64,000 nt of DNA from Hordeum vulgare subsp. vulgare (lineage: Eukaryota; Streptophyta; Magnoliopsida; Poales; Poaceae): NCBI RefSeq assembly GCF_904849725.1, contig NC_058520.1, positions 533,686,083-533,750,082 on the forward strand, read 5' to 3'. The notes under the pieces were generated by a model. It saw nothing but the letters and a program-made list of their open reading frames with translations, was not told the origin of the DNA and searched no databases. Below, in pieces: positions 1 through 10,022 of this stretch. How positions within the stretch are numbered: the stretch's first letter is position 1; the number at the start of each line of letters is the position of its first letter. A program made the position numbers and the translations under genes.

Positions 1-2197
1 ACAACTACGGGCAAAACAAGAAATCACTACAATCTGCCAAAATCAGCCACATAGCATAATCTACACCCCACAACTACGGCTTCACAACTCCGATATGCTC
101 AAACAAGGCATGGCACGAAATAGGGCAAGAAGCACTACTACAAACAACTAACAACAACTAGCATGGCATCATGGAACACTAGGGAAAGAAGACACAAAAT
201 GGCATCTCACAAACTATTTCAGACTTAGTGAAAATTACACCTCATGAAGGTGTAGTTTTCGATCTGAAGCAATATTGACAGCAGCAAAACCTATAGCTAC
301 AGGACTCCAAATGGCATCAAAATTTGCATCAAGCTAGAGAAACATAAGGGCTACAACTAACTCCATTGGACCAACCTCAAAAGAGCTACAGAACAAAAGA
401 TAAAAGCAAGACAAGGCAGCAACAAAATAATAACAGATCCCAGACTTAGAAATATTTCAGCTCCTCCAAACCAGCACTATTTCTAGCAACTTGAGAGCAA
501 TCAAAACACACCTAAACATGCATTTCTATTGCAACTAAAAATACCAGGGGCTAGTCTAAACACCCAAGATCAACTCCCTAGTTGACAACTCCGTCAAACA
601 AAGAACGGATTAATTCCTACGAATTAAACAAAAGGGCAACATGGCAAAATATCGCGCGAACTAACTTCCTCAAAAGCTAAAACTAATTGCACAGAAAAAT
701 CCAATGGATTTTTCTACCCCGGAAACATATAAAATACGTGGGGTTGCAACACAAAATAAAGCCACACTAAAACGCGAGATAATAACCTATACCCGGGAAA
801 ATAAACTACCGGCAAATCCCTACACGTAAAAAATACAAATGACCGCTCTAAAATACATGGAATAATGGTCCCTAAAACATGGACATTTAATCTACGGTGT
901 ACGGGCAGTCCGGACACGCGCGTAAAATAATCACGGGCACTAATCTAATGGGACAGCACGTAACTCTAGGCAGAGAGTGGGTCAAACTTCATCAAGCATT
1001 TATGCAAGTTGCAAAAACGGATACTACGCGAAATTCTAGACCAAAACCATATAAAATACGCCTCGTTTCGACTTACGGATTAAAAGATACGCGCGTTTTA
1101 ATATCGTCATTTTTTTCTGGAATTAATTACAATTCCGAAAATTCCTAATAAACTATTGGGCCGAACATGGGGCGCAGCAAAACTAAGCTACGCCATGGGT
1201 GTGGGATAGGGCAGGGGCTCACCTTTGGGCCGGATCTGCCTGGCCGGTGCTGGGCGACTGGGCCGAGGCGCTGCGAGGCGGACTGGGCCGGCTCGGGGCT
1301 GGGCCTGGGGAGGCGAAGTGGCCAGGTGAGCCGGCTTGGTGCTCGGCCGGGGAGGCGCTCGGCCTGGGCGGCGCGGTGCGGCCCAGGGGCGGGCGACGTG
1401 CTCGTCTCCTCCCGTGCCCGAGGGCACGAGGGCAGGACATGGCGGCGGCACTTGAGCTCGGGCGAGTTCCTCTACATGGGGAATCGCGGCAGGAGGAGGC
1501 GGATCCACCGCGGGGCAGCAAGATCCGGCCGGCGGCGCTCCAATCTCGGCGGCGACCGACGAATCCGGGCAGGGACGAAGAAGAACGGGCAGCAGCAGGT
1601 CGGGGCAAGCCGATGGGGAGGCGAGGCGGCGACTGGGTGTCCAGGGAGGTCCGGCGCGGCGAGGCCCTGGCCCGGCGACGTGCTCCGGCCTGGTTCCCGC
1701 AACTCCGGCGGTCGGGGCTCGCCCGACGGTGCTGGTCGAGGCGGTGGGGCTCGTGCACACGCGGCGGGGTTGGCCATGGCCAAGAGCTCGGGAGGAGGAG
1801 GCTCGGGCAGGGAGAATGGGGCGGCGGCCGGATGGGCTTCGGGCGGGCCGCGCGCGGGCTCGAGCGGGCCCGGCGGCTGGGGGGAAGGAGAGAGAGGTGG
1901 GAGGCTAGGGTTTGGTGGGGCTGCGCGGAAAACGAGGAGGAGAGAGTGGCTGTCCAAAATAATGACATGGGGGCCTATATATAGACAAACGGGGGGCTAG
2001 GTTACCCGAAATCGCGTTCCGGATCCAACCGTGCGGTCGGATTTGGACGATTCCGAACGCGGGAATGGATACGCGGCCGTGTAGAGGGGATATCCGGAGA
2101 CGAGAGGGAGAACTGGCGGTGCGACACGAATTTTAAAACACGGACAAACGTTCGACGGTAGACCGAATACGGTGCTGCTACGGTGCCGCTACCGAAT
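1..2197 (-). other. Minus-strand promoter and leader region, LTR fragment or gene 5' end
   Basis: Read on the minus strand from 2197 downward, this region has a TATA box near 1980. A very GC-rich stretch follows (about 1960-1160), then a T-rich stretch to position 1. That order fits the U3-R-U5 layout of a long cereal Gypsy LTR. It also fits a cereal gene with a GC-rich first exon and a T-rich first intron; a strong donor-like GGTGAGC lies on the minus strand near 1217-1223. The GC-rich part is open in several frames on both strands, as expected from composition alone, and none of those frames shows a recognisable domain. It joins Copia remnant A abruptly near 2198. I favour an LTR fragment, but the family is not identified. 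Confidence 0.4.
1976..1983 (-). promoter_or_regulatory. TATA box of the minus-strand region
   Basis: A TATATATA run sits directly upstream, on the minus strand, of the GC-rich leader. No other element explains it. Confidence 0.45.
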
Positions 2198-2226
2198 GCC
2201 CGACCACAAGAGAAGATAGAGAAAGG

Positions 2227-2905
2227 ATGAGTACCATCCCCTATGCTTCAGCCATAGGCTCTATTATGTATGTCATGCTGTGTACCAGACCTGATGTGAA
2301 CCTTGCCATAAGTTTGGTAGGGAGGTACCAAAGTGATCCAGGAGTGGATCACTACACAGCGGTCAAGAATATCCTTAAGTACGTGAAAAGCACTAAAGAT
2401 ATGTTTCTCATTTATGTAGGTGCCGAAGAGCTCGTCGTAAGGGGTTACATTGATGCTAGCTTCGACGTAATTCCCAGTGCGTCATGGCGGCATCTACATG
2501 CTTCGACGTATGCTACCTTCGACACAGATCCGGATGACTCCAAGTCACAGATCGGATACGTGTACATTTTGAATGGTGGGGCACTCACCTGGTGCAGTTG
2601 CAAGCAAAGCGTCGTGGCGGCATCTACATGTGAAGCGGAGTACATAGCTGCTTCGGAAGCATCACATGAAGGAGTTCATCATAGACCTTGGAGTGATTCC
2701 TAGTGCGTCGGCCCCGATTACTCTCTTTTGTGACAACACTCGTGCTATTGCCATTGCCAAGGAGCCCAGGTTTCACAAGAAGACCAAGCACATCAAGCGT
2801 CGCTTCAACTCCATTCGTGGATACATCCAGGATGGAGATATAGATATTTGTAAAGTACATACGGATCTGAATGTCGCAGACCCGTTGACTAAACCTCTTC
2901 CATGA
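2227..2905 (+). pseudogene. pol: Copia pol fragment: end of RT and RNase H
   Basis: The translation matches the C-terminal part of the pol at 31450-34818. It has the post-RT segment (YASAIGSIMYVMLCTRPDVN), the RNase H start (VRGYIDASFD) and the motif STCEAEYIAAS. After a frame change near 2666-2673 it continues with FCDNTRAIAIAKEPRFHKKT and ends near LTKPLP. Two changes break it. One is a 57 bp in-frame insertion at 2467-2523, patched from nearby copies of the same element. The other is a 14 bp loss at a repeated ATGAAGGA that shifts the frame. Only about a fifth of pol remains, and it cannot be functional. Confidence 0.85.
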
Positions 2906-2980
2906 GCAAAACATGAACAACACCAGAACTCTATGGGTGTTTGATTCATCACAATGTAACTAGACTATCGACTCTAGTGC

Positions 2981-2991
2981 AAGTGGGAGAT
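2981..2991 (+). promoter_or_regulatory. Polypurine tract of remnant A
   Basis: AAGTGGGAGAT directly precedes the LTR start. The same tract stands before the 3' LTRs of elements B and C. Confidence 0.75.
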
Positions 2992-4745
2992 TGTTGAAAA
3001 TATGCCCTAGAGGCAATAATAAAGTGGTTATTATTATATTTCCTAGTTCATGATAATTGTGTATTATTCATTCTATAATTGTATTAACCGGAAACCGTAA
3101 TACATGTGTGAATATATAGATCATAATGTGTCCCTAGTGAGCCTCTAGTTGACTAGCTCGTTGATCAATAGATGATCATGGTTTCCTGATCATGGACATG
3201 GGATGTCATTGATAACGGGATCACATCATTAGGAGAATGATGTGATGGACAAGACCCAATCCTAAGCATATGACTAGATCGTGTTGTTCGTGTACTAAAG
3301 CTTTTCTAATGTCAAGTATCATTTTCTTAGACCATTAGATTGTGCGACTCCCGGATACCGTAGGACTGCTTTGGGCGTATCAAACGTCACAACGTAACTG
3401 GGTGATTATAAAGGTGCACTATATGTATCTCCGAAAGTGTCTGTTGGGTTGCTACGAATCGAGACTGGGATTTGTCACTCCGTGTGACGGAGAGGTATCT
3501 CTGGGCCCACTCGATAATGCATCATCATACCGACTCAATGTGACTAAGGAGTTAGCCACGTGATGATGTGTTACGGAACGAGTAAAGAGACTTACCGGTA
3601 ACGAGATTGAACAAGGTATATGGATACCACGATCGAATCTCGGGCAAGTGTCATACCGGTAGACAAAGGGAATTGCATACGGGATTGATTGAATCCCCGA
3701 CATTGTGGTTCATCCGATGAGATCATCGTGGAACATGTGGGAGGCAACATGGATATCTAGACCCTGTTGTTGGTTATTGACCAAAGAGGTGTCTCGGTCA
3801 TGTTTGCATGGTTCCCGAACCCGTAGGGTCTCAACACTTAAGGTTCGATGACGCTAGGGTTGTAATGGGAATAGTGTACGTGGTTACCAAAGGTTGTTTG
3901 GAGTCTCGGATGAGATCTCGGACGTCATGAGGAGCTCTGAAATGGTCCGGAGGTAAAGATTCATATATAGGAAGTGGAGTGTTCATCGTCGAAAGTGTTT
4001 TGGGCATCACCGGTAATGTACCGGGACCACCGGAAGGGTTTCGTGGGTCCACCGGGAAGGGCCACCAGCCCCGAAGGGGTATGTGGGCCAAAAGTGGATG
4101 GGAACGAGCCCCTAAGTGGGCTGGTGTGCCACCACCATCATCCCAAGGCGCAAGAGAGGGAGGTGGGCTAACCCTAGGCGTGGTGGGCTTGCCTTGGGTG
4201 GCAAGCCACCCTAGGGAGCCACCTCCTCCACCCTTGGCCGCCGCCCCCTTGCCCATCTAGGGCTGCCGCACCCTAGGGGTGGGCACCCTCATCCCTCTCA
4301 TCCTATATATAGTGGAGGATTTTTGGGCTGCCAACAACACAATTCCACCTCTCCACGACGCAGCCCTACTCCTCCGCCTCATCGTCCTCCGTAGAGCTTG
4401 GCGAAGCCGTGTCGGAGTACCACGCAGCTCCATCGTCACCATGTCGTCGTGCTGCCGGAGCTCTCCCTCAACCTCTCATCCCTCCTTGCTGGATCAAGGC
4501 GTAGGAGACGTCACCGGGTTGCACATGTGTTGAACGTGGAGGCACCGGTGTTCGATGCTTAGATCGGAATATTTCACGATCTGAATCGCTACGAGTACGA
4601 CTCCATCAACCGCGTTCTAGCAATGCTTTTGCTTAGTGATCTTCAAAGGTATGAAGATACTCTACCCCTTTGCTCGTTGCTGGTTTCTCCTAGATAGATC
4701 TTTGTGAGACGTAGAATTTTTTTGAAATTACTACGTTCCCCAACA
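2992..4745 (+). repeat. 3' LTR of remnant A
   Basis: This 1754 bp LTR begins TGTTGAAAATATGCCC and ends CCCCAACA, the ends typical of the Angela/WIS/BARE1 group. It is close in length and sequence to the LTRs of element C. A TATATATAG box at 4304-4312 marks the U3 promoter. ORFs within it are chance frames. Confidence 0.85.
4304..4312 (+). promoter_or_regulatory. TATA box in the LTR of remnant A
   Basis: TATATATAG occupies the same position relative to the LTR end as the TATA boxes of the B and C LTRs. Confidence 0.65.
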
Positions 4746-5217
4746 GGGTTATCACAACCATACCCCTTAAAGTTTCCTTAGATGTCGGGCTGTCGACAAC
4801 CCTTATATTCATCTCATATATGATATGAGTATCAAGAGTGCTCGTGCGTGTCCAAACAGTTGTCCTGCGTCCATCCGATAGGATTGGCCCATCACAAAGC
4901 ATCTTTTTTTTTCTCTCTATCCGTCTCCATCAATCATATGCATGTGACCTTAAAAAAATAAGGGGCATGGCTGCATGAACAGAAAAATAAGGAGTCAAAG
5001 TGGACTTGCCCAAACGCTGACCCGACCGCGTCCCCGGACATTTGAGAGGTCATTTTGTTCACTCCGGGTGTAGATGCTCTTAAAACATCCACAACCGGAC
5101 ACCTCAAACGACTCCTCATAAGCCCTCGGACGCGCCCAATCTACGACCGAACAAGAAAAGGAAGGAAAAAAGTGGATTGTTCGAACGCTATGTCCCACTT
5201 ATATCGACATTAGCATC
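4746..5217. other. Unclassified sequence between remnant A and a MITE
   Basis: I see no gene here. The middle (about 4990-5190) has short, mutually inverted phrases resembling cereal small DNA elements, such as 'tccgggtgtagatgctc' and 'catccacaaccggac', but no clear termini or target duplication. Short ORFs are not credible. Confidence 0.4.
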
Positions 5218-5219
5218 TA

Positions 5220-5332
5220 CTCCCTCTCTATCTAAATAATTATAGTTGAACAAAAAACGCGTCAAATTCTTTTCAACTGTAATTATTTAGATTTTTTTAA
5301 AACAAAGTGCAATTATTTAGGTACATACGGAG
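5220..5332. mobile_element. Stowaway-type MITE, 113 bp
   Basis: The ends CTCCCTCTCTATCTAAATAA and its inverted counterpart TTATTTAGGTACATACGGAG are the Stowaway (Tc1/Mariner) pattern. TA dinucleotides flank both ends at 5218-5219 and 5333-5334. It is short, AT-rich and without coding capacity. Confidence 0.8.
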
Positions 5333-5385
5333 TATCTGGCTGAAGCTTTCCTGCACAAAACGCGCGTGTCGATCAGCCCAATAGC

Positions 5386-5760
5386 GTGTTAATTGTTTTG
5401 TTCATTCGTCGGTCATTTGCTGATGTGTTTGTTCGATTTTCTTCCGTCTTTTTTGTTCGCTTCTTTTTTTCTTTGTATTTTTACCTTTTCAGTTTTCTGT
5501 GGTTTTATTTTTTTCATCGTTATACTTTGTTGTTTCGCTTTCTCATTTGCTTCTTTCATGATTTTTATCGTTTGTCCGCTTATTTGTCTGTTTTATTTGT
5601 TTTTTATTTCTTTTTTGATTTTCTACATTTTCCTCTTTGTTTCATTATTAGTTTTCATCGTTTTCCGGTCTTTCTGCACTTGTTTAGGTGATTATCCTTT
5701 CTTTTTTGGTTTTCCTTTGGTTTCTTCTGTTTCACTTTGATTGTTTTTTGTATTCATTGT
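5386..5760. other. T-rich, strand-asymmetric stretch
   Basis: The plus strand is dominated by T with scattered C and G. Two overlapping frames stay open for about 100 codons and encode only Phe, Leu, Ser and Tyr-rich strings. I take this as a compositional artefact and not a membrane protein. Confidence 0.5.
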
Positions 5761-5779
5761 TTCCGTTTGTTCTCATTCC

Positions 5780-6740
5780 ATATATTTTGTATATGTCAGG
5801 AACATTTATTAAATACACGTTCAAGATTTTTGAAATACAAACTTAATTTCTCTAATACATGATAAACAATTTTCTATGCACATGTTAAATATTTATGAAC
5901 TACAATTTTAGTTTCCTAATATATGTTGAATGTTTTTGTAGACTTTTTTAAGGTTTTCAAATGCTTGATTAATATGTTTGAAAAATATATTAACATTATT
6001 TAATATATGTTCACCATTTTTTTAATCACATTTTATTAATTTGTAATTTTATTTAAAAATGTAAATACAAGATTAGCATATATTTTTAATACATGGTCAA
6101 CATTTTGATTGGAATTAACCTTTTTAAAATACTTCATTGAAAATTGAAATACTTGTTTAACATTTTAAAGATGTTTCATTAGATTTTCTAAATACATGAT
6201 AATCTTTTTTAGATCATTTTATATTTTTATATACATGAGAAACATTTACTTTATTCACATTTATCATTGGTCAAATACTTGGTTAACATTTTTAAATACA
6301 TGGTCGACATTTTTTATACACGTTATTAATACTTTTTAAATGCTTGATTAACATTTTCTTAAATAGAAGATTGACATTTTATTAATACATATTCAACTTT
6401 TTTTTGTACACATTTTAAAATTTTCTAGATGCTCAGTTAACAATTTTTAATTACAAGTTTGACAATTTTTCTGAATACATGGTAACATTGTTTCTGTACG
6501 TGTTTAACATTTTTCAAATGCTTGATTAATATTTGTCAAATAGAATTTTGTCATTTTTTAATACATTGTCAAAAGATTGATGAACAATGTTTTAGTATCC
6601 GGCCTCATTTTCTCACACGTACTATAATTTGTTTGTATACATAAGAAACATTTCATTTATACACATTTAATATTTTTAATGCTTGTGCAATATTATTTTA
6701 AATTGTGATTATTTAAAATCTTTTTGAGTATATTTATTTA
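5780..6740. repeat. Degenerate tandem array, unit about 25-35 bp
   Basis: The region repeats a loose theme of 'aacatttttaaatacatg' and 'aaatgcttgattaacatttt', with units differing by many substitutions and small indels. No termini of a known element are visible. It is AT-rich and non-coding. Confidence 0.6.
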
Positions 6741-6949
6741 GAATATTTGAATGTATAAGCTAAAGTGATAAACACTAACCTATTTAGGGAGGCGTCTCAT
6801 GGGAGAGCACGCTAGGTCTCGCTATAAAGGAGACATATCGCTATCCGGGTTTTTGCAGGCAAAATCAGTAGGCCTCCAACCATCTTTTTTCTTTTATGAA
6901 AAAGGCATCCACCTCTTTTTACGACCTCTATTAGAGTCGGCTCCACAGG

Positions 6950-7260
6950 AATTCGGGAATTTTAAAAAATGATCCGGAATTTTGGAAAAATATTCCAGGA
7001 TTTGAAAAAATACTCTGGATTTTCCAAAAAAATGTTCCGGAATTTGGCTAATTGTTCCGTAATTTGGAAAAATGTTCCGGAATTTGAAAAAATGTTCCGG
7101 AATTTTAAAACCTGTTCCGGAACTTTGGAAAAGAAAATCAGAATTTTAATAAACGTTCAGAAATTTAGAAAAATGCTTCGGATTTTTGAAAAGTTTATTC
7201 CTAAATTCTAAAAAATATTCTGGATTTTTATCTAAATAATTCGGATTTTATCCTTTATTT
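6950..7260. repeat. Degenerate tandem array, 'ttccggaatttggaaaaatg' type
   Basis: About ten imperfect units of roughly 20-30 bp carry TTCCGGAATTT or close variants, followed by GGAAAAATG. The 80-codon frame across it is a low-complexity product of the repeat. Confidence 0.7.
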
Positions 7261-7639
7261 AATGTTAGTGGGCCGGTCCAGTCACGATTCATCTGTGCGT
7301 CCGCGCGCTGCTGGATACAAAGAGCGTTCAGGAGGTCTTATTTGGCGATGTAGGCGCCTGAATCTGGAAATGGCGCCTACACTGCATCGTCTGTGGGCTG
7401 TTTTAAGCTGGGGCCAGGAACAAATTTGTTCGCAAAAAAAGAAACACGTGATAAAATGGTGGCACAGGAAATCAATCTGGCGCCACACATCCATGTAATT
7501 GCTTCGCTTAACCACTAGACCTTTAGAATGCTAGTGAAACAATGCAACACAAATTGTATTAGAACTAATGAAGCCGTACTATTTCTTACTCAGCCATTTA
7601 TTATAGCACTGGGACTTTTGTGTTCATGATTTTTTGTAA
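7261..7639. other. Unclassified sequence
   Basis: No gene or element termini recognised. A short duplication, 'ggcgcctgaatctgg' followed by 'aaatggcgcctacac', lies near 7350-7380. Confidence 0.35.
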
Positions 7640-7953
7640 AAATAGTTCGTTAAATTTTGAGAAAAGTTACCGATTTTTTTATTCTTTTTTTTTGGAAAAA
7701 GATAATTAAATTTGATTTTTTTTTCATCGATTTGGAAAAAAGTTTATTGGATTTCAAAAAAGTTTACCGATTAAAAAAATATCATCAAATTTGAAGAAAA
7801 AAAGCACCAATTTTGAGAAAAGATCAATTGCTTTTGAAAAAGAGTTATCTGATATGAAAAAAACTTCATAAATTTTGAAAACAAGTTCATTAAATATTAA
7901 AAAAGCTCATCCGATTTGAAAAAGCTCATCCATTTGTTTTTTAAAAAATCAAC
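7640..7953. repeat. Degenerate tandem array, 'gaaaaaagttcatcgattt' type
   Basis: Imperfect units of about 20 bp alternate A-runs with TTCATCGA or CTCATCCG. A related piece at 9006-9130 lies on the other side of a LINE fragment. Confidence 0.6.
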
Positions 7954-7971
7954 GGGGGGGGGGGGGGGGGG
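7954..7971. repeat. Homopolymer of 18 G
   Basis: An uninterrupted G run sits at the edge of the tandem array and is followed by AGCTCCCC. It could be of uncertain length in an assembly. Confidence 0.8.
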
Positions 7972-8030
7972 AGCTCCCCACCTGAATATATTTTTCAAGT
8001 CCGTAACCCAGTGTCAGATTAGAGAGTGAA

Positions 8031-9005
8031 TTACATAAGCACGTGTAAATGTGATAAGAAGTAAGATCGACATGAGTAGGCAGCGTGTTTATGATCTGGT
8101 TTCTTCATCCTATTTGTCCAGAGTGTGAGGTCATCAATGATTCGCTTGAGAGTGAAGATACTATGGTGATTTTCCTGTGTGAAGGTCATGGCATTCCTCG
8201 AGTCCCAAATCTTCCATAGAATAATGAGAAGGATTGAGTGCCATATCACCATGTCTACTTGGGGAGGTAGACAACAATCCCAAAGATCGTCAATGGTATC
8301 CGAAGGAGAGAGGGCCATTCGTTGCCATATACGCTGTGAGAGCGGGCAGTGAATGAAGATGTGGGTGCAATTCTCACCATGGAACCCGCACCGCGGGGCA
8401 AAGTGAGCCTGAGACGATATGCTTGCGGAGGAGGTTGCTTTTGGAGTTGAGTCGGTCACGAAAGAGCAGCCACGCAAAGATCTTCACACGGTTGGGGACG
8501 CAAGAAGACCATATGGACACGCTGTGCGTGTCGTTGTCATCTGACATGGTTAGCTCATATGTTGCCTTCGTGGTGAAGGGAATTCCACCGATTAGGTAGC
8601 GCTCATCCGGTCATGGTGACACCTGAAAATCCTGCACGGGAGACAACAAGGAGCACAACTCGGTCGCCGCATTAGAAGTTAGGCGATTCCGAAGGATTGA
8701 TTCTAAACAATAGTTCAAAACAGTAGCCACACGAGCAAGTGGTGAAGTGGTGTGGGAGAAAAGACAAGGGTATATAGTAGCAAGGGTTTCTTGTGAAGCC
8801 ATGTATCTAGCTAGAAGTATGTGTTAGTGTCATAATTGGTGAGGACAAAAGAGATGGCGTGTAGTGCTGGGATTTGTTGGTTTATGATCCGTCCAAGGAA
8901 GGAGTGGCTGTTTTGTGGAGCAGTGAAAATATTTGGGTGTTGCAGGTCTAGCCAATCTAGCCACGGTGTCTGAGCTGGAAGAAGCGCTTTGACAACAAAT
9001 TTCAT
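8031..9005 (-). pseudogene. LINE (non-LTR) retrotransposon ORF2 C-terminal fragment
   Basis: On the minus strand, three frames together read like the end of a plant LINE-type ORF2. From 9005 comes a segment with FVVKALLPAQTPWLDW, then a segment ending in a Pro-rich stop near 8611. The piece from 8477 has a zf-RVT-like cysteine/histidine pattern (RCGFHGENCTHIFIHC) followed by the Trp-rich stretch typical of that domain. Frame changes and stops separate the pieces. The endonuclease and the RT catalytic core are absent, and no poly(A) end or target duplication is visible. The identification rests on domain pattern alone. Confidence 0.65.
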
Positions 9006-9130
9006 CCATTTTTAAAAATAGTTCTGGGAATCTGCAAAAAGTTTATCATAATTTTTTTACCGGATTGAAAAAATTCATCGTTTTTGGAGAAAAGTTCAGG
9101 AACTAAAAAAACTGCTCATTTAAGAAAAGA
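9006..9130. repeat. Continuation of the A-rich 'ttcatcg' tandem array
   Basis: Units such as 'ttgaaaaaattcatcg' resemble those of 7640-7953. This suggests the LINE fragment sits inside an older array. Confidence 0.45.
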
Positions 9131-9875
9131 AATAAAAGAAAAGAAGGAAAACTAGTAGTAAACAGGAAGAAAAGAAAAGGATCAAAACGAACTGACGAAG
9201 AACTAAAATAGAAAAACAAAGATTGACATTTTCCTTTTATTATATGAATTGACATCGTTTTTGGAGAATATTTATATGAGCTGATAAGTGGCCTTTTATT
9301 ATAGGGCGTCGTTCTGAATGATTGGGTCATGAGTTCGATCTTGTCCCATCATCCTTTCTTTGGAAATTTAACGGAACATGTGGGACTGGTTGCGAAAGAA
9401 AGTAGTGGGCTGAGCGCAACTAACACAATGTAAGCGTCCGTTTGCAGAAACAGTAATAACGGGCGCCTAGAGTTTCAGATAGGAATCGCTGGGCTGCACG
9501 CACAATGAAAACAGAAAGCTTCGTGCATTTCAGTGTTGGTGTCATCAAGGTCACGATTTCTCACAAAAAACAAGTTCGCCATGAGAGAAAAGTGAAGTCG
9601 TGAACTACAATCTGCTACTGCTGTAGGACGGAAGTTCGCCATGATAGTGCAAGTGCAAGACACTACGCAACACAACTTGTTGCTGTTCAGCGAGACCTCT
9701 TTGAGCCTTCAAATACGTAGATAACATCAGTGTGGGTAGATGAAAAAAAAAATCTTATCTAAGTTGTATGGCTATGCACATGTGCTCATCATCCTTTGAG
9801 AAGAAGCCTGGCCAAACGGCAAAACAAATGATAGGATGCCCTGTCAGACAAGCGGAGATCCACTGCAACCATATA
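9131..9875. other. Unclassified sequence
   Basis: No gene recognised. An A-rich tract (9120-9230) is followed by ordinary sequence, and the short ORFs have no recognisable domain. Confidence 0.35.
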
Positions 9876-10022
9876 CTCCCTTTGTTTTTAAATATATGTT
9901 TTTTAAAAATTTATTAAGGGGCTACATACAAAACAAAATGAGTGAATCTATATTTTAAAATATGTCTATATACATTCATATGTAGTTTTTTAAATAAACA
10001 TTTTTTTTACAAATGGGGCAAG
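9876..10022. mobile_element. Degenerate Stowaway-type MITE, 147 bp
   Basis: It starts CTCCCTTTGTTTTTAAATAT after TA and carries the phrases 'aaaatgagtgaatctata' and 'tgtctatatacattcatatg', which are characteristic of Triticeae Stowaway elements. The right end, 'acaaatggggcaag' followed by TA, is a diverged partner of the left end. Confidence 0.7.

Larger units (their letters stand above)
2198..4745 (+). mobile_element. Copia remnant A, Angela-like, 5'-truncated
   Basis: Homology to the Copia element at 27821-36605 begins abruptly near 2198, inside the reverse transcriptase-RNase H part of pol. It runs through the polypurine tract into a complete 3' LTR. The 5' LTR, leader, gag, protease, integrase and most of RT are missing, so no target duplication can be checked. 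Sequence GGGTT follows the LTR. The left junction abuts an unrelated GC-rich region, which suggests deletion or recombination rather than simple insertion. Confidence 0.85.

Noticed and set aside
1167..2000. Long overlapping ORFs on both strands in the GC-rich region
   Set aside because: High GC content keeps several frames open at once. The products are Gly/Arg/Pro-rich with no domain, and no single frame stands out.
5386..5740. ORFs encoding Phe/Leu-rich, membrane-like proteins
   Set aside because: They follow from the T-rich composition. Two overlapping frames look equally 'membranous', and there is no conserved motif.
6969..7211. 80-codon ORF with repeated FRN/KMF phrases
   Set aside because: It is a translation of the TTCCGGAATTT tandem array and not a protein with evolved repeats.
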